This document shows positions 63,547-64,000 of a stretch of 64,000 bases of DNA, one piece after another. The translations under genes were made by a program, and so were the position numbers. This DNA comes from Agriterribacter humi (GTDB taxonomy: Bacteria; Bacteroidota; Bacteroidia; Chitinophagales; Chitinophagaceae). The notes below the pieces were generated by a model, which worked only from the letters and a program-made list of their open reading frames with translations, was not told the origin of the DNA and did not search any database. The stretch is taken from positions 1 to 64,000 of the forward strand of contig NZ_VOHQ01000004.1 of NCBI RefSeq assembly GCF_009192765.1. Direction: 5' to 3'. Numbering within the stretch: position 1 is the first letter of the stretch; each line of letters opens with the position of its first letter.

Positions 63547-64000
63547 TCAGATTTTACACCCCATTCTCTTCCTGATACTTGCCCATACCGGTTGCACATC
63601 GGGTGAAAGTTTAAAATAAATAACGCTTCCTCCATACAACAAAACAAATGCTGCACTGCGTAAAAACAATCCCGCAAAGCCATGCATATTCCTGAAAATA
63701 AAATAGCAGATGGCATAACTACAGCCCGCCACCACTATAGTGTAAATGCTGGAAAGCGTAAAGGGTTGCAATCTGAATTTTTTCCATAAAAAAACAATGC
63801 GTACCATGTTATAGATACTGATGGAAATAAGATTGGCTATTGCAGGACCCAATATATCATATTGTTTGGTAAGGATATAAGTAAGGGGCAGCATAAATGC
63901 CAGCAATATGATTCCGCTCACCAGCTCAAAACGCCAGTAGTTGGATGTGGCTATAATCTGTGCATTGAGCCCGGTACCCAAATCAATTACTCTTGTAAGA
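63547..64000 (-). CDS. Polysaccharide flippase, 3' part (truncated by window edge)
   Basis: The frame is open to the right edge; at least 151 C-terminal residues are visible. It reads VIDLGTGLNAQIIATSNYWRFE followed by four hydrophobic segments, which fits the last transmembrane helices of the MATE/Wzx-like oligosaccharide flippase family. The first candidate start inside the window (TTG at 63981) is not the true start. The whole protein should be about 450-500 residues with its N terminus beyond 64000. Confidence 0.8.
   Translation of the reverse strand, partial: LTRVIDLGTGLNAQIIATSNYWRFELVSGIILLAFMLPLTYILTKQYDILGPAIANLISISIYNMVRIVFLWKKFRLQPFTLSSIYTIVVAGCSYAICYFIFRNMHGFAGLFLRSAAFVLLYGGSVIYFKLSPDVQPVWASIRKRMGCKI

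Noticed and set aside
1-64000. tRNA, rRNA, integrase or transposase marking the island
   Set aside because: None found on either strand by reading; island borders rest on the helicase break and gene content only.

Overview
The window is a chromosomal segment from a Bacteroidota bacterium, most likely of the Chitinophagaceae type. Supporting signs are a type IX secretion C-terminal sorting domain (42523-43170), promoter-like elements of the Bacteroidetes TTTG / TAnnTTTG class, weak Shine-Dalgarno use, many signal-peptide or lipobox-bearing glycosidases, and housekeeping proteins (LptB, MetF, NadB, FabG) of the form usual in that phylum. Genus assignment is inference. I see no rRNA, tRNA, CRISPR array or complete insertion sequence.

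Layout. 1-1330: a two-gene autoregulated-looking XRE/membrane-protein operon, then a 600-bp gap that holds a probable small structured RNA on the minus strand with its own promoter and intrinsic terminator. 1332-4229: a conserved helical-repeat protein and a CbpA/CbpM chaperone pair. 4349-9985: carbohydrate genes (Asp-box propeller protein, HpaI-type aldolase, Gfo/Idh/MocA oxidoreductase, large GH20/GH67-like secreted hydrolase). 10204-13674: secreted thioredoxin-like and parvulin-type proteins, followed by a 230-bp array of five 13-nt mini-hairpins. 13974-15943: metF and lptB.

15950-20800 is an accessory island: an MmeI-like DNA methyltransferase, an AlbA_2/HATPase protein overlapping it by 4 bp, and the first ~80 codons of a helicase whose remainder has been lost at a junction only ~14 bp beyond the lptB stop codon. 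This resembles a decayed three-gene modification/defence operon and is the best candidate here for an under-described system.

20923-24423: GH3-type acyl-adenylating protein, FabG, and a TolB-like propeller protein. 24450-32329: a sugar-utilisation cluster (lipoprotein, GH106 alpha-L-rhamnosidase, arabinose/fucose-isomerase-like enzyme, GH39-like hydrolase) divergent from an AraC regulator; no SusC/SusD pair is present. 32408-37560: a SanA/DUF218 protein and two amidohydrolase-family proteins, in which two of the three amidohydrolase domains have lost the HxH metal motif. 37786-42318: a tandem duplication of a large two-domain lipoprotein with no recognised function.

42523-44531: T9SS cargo, SCO1-like copper chaperone and DUF420 protein. 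44734-51302: a small secreted orphan and a complete RND efflux system (adaptor, pump, outer-membrane factor). 51518-56896: an MBL-fold hydrolase, a histidine kinase/response regulator pair, and DUF1003, ThuA and DoxX-like proteins. 57145-64000: a large DUF5117-type zinc metalloprotease with its terminator, a Uma2-family nuclease-fold protein, an LpxL-type acyltransferase, NadB, and the 3' end of a polysaccharide flippase cut by the window edge. Family names were assigned by reading motifs and overall sequence resemblance; no database search was possible.
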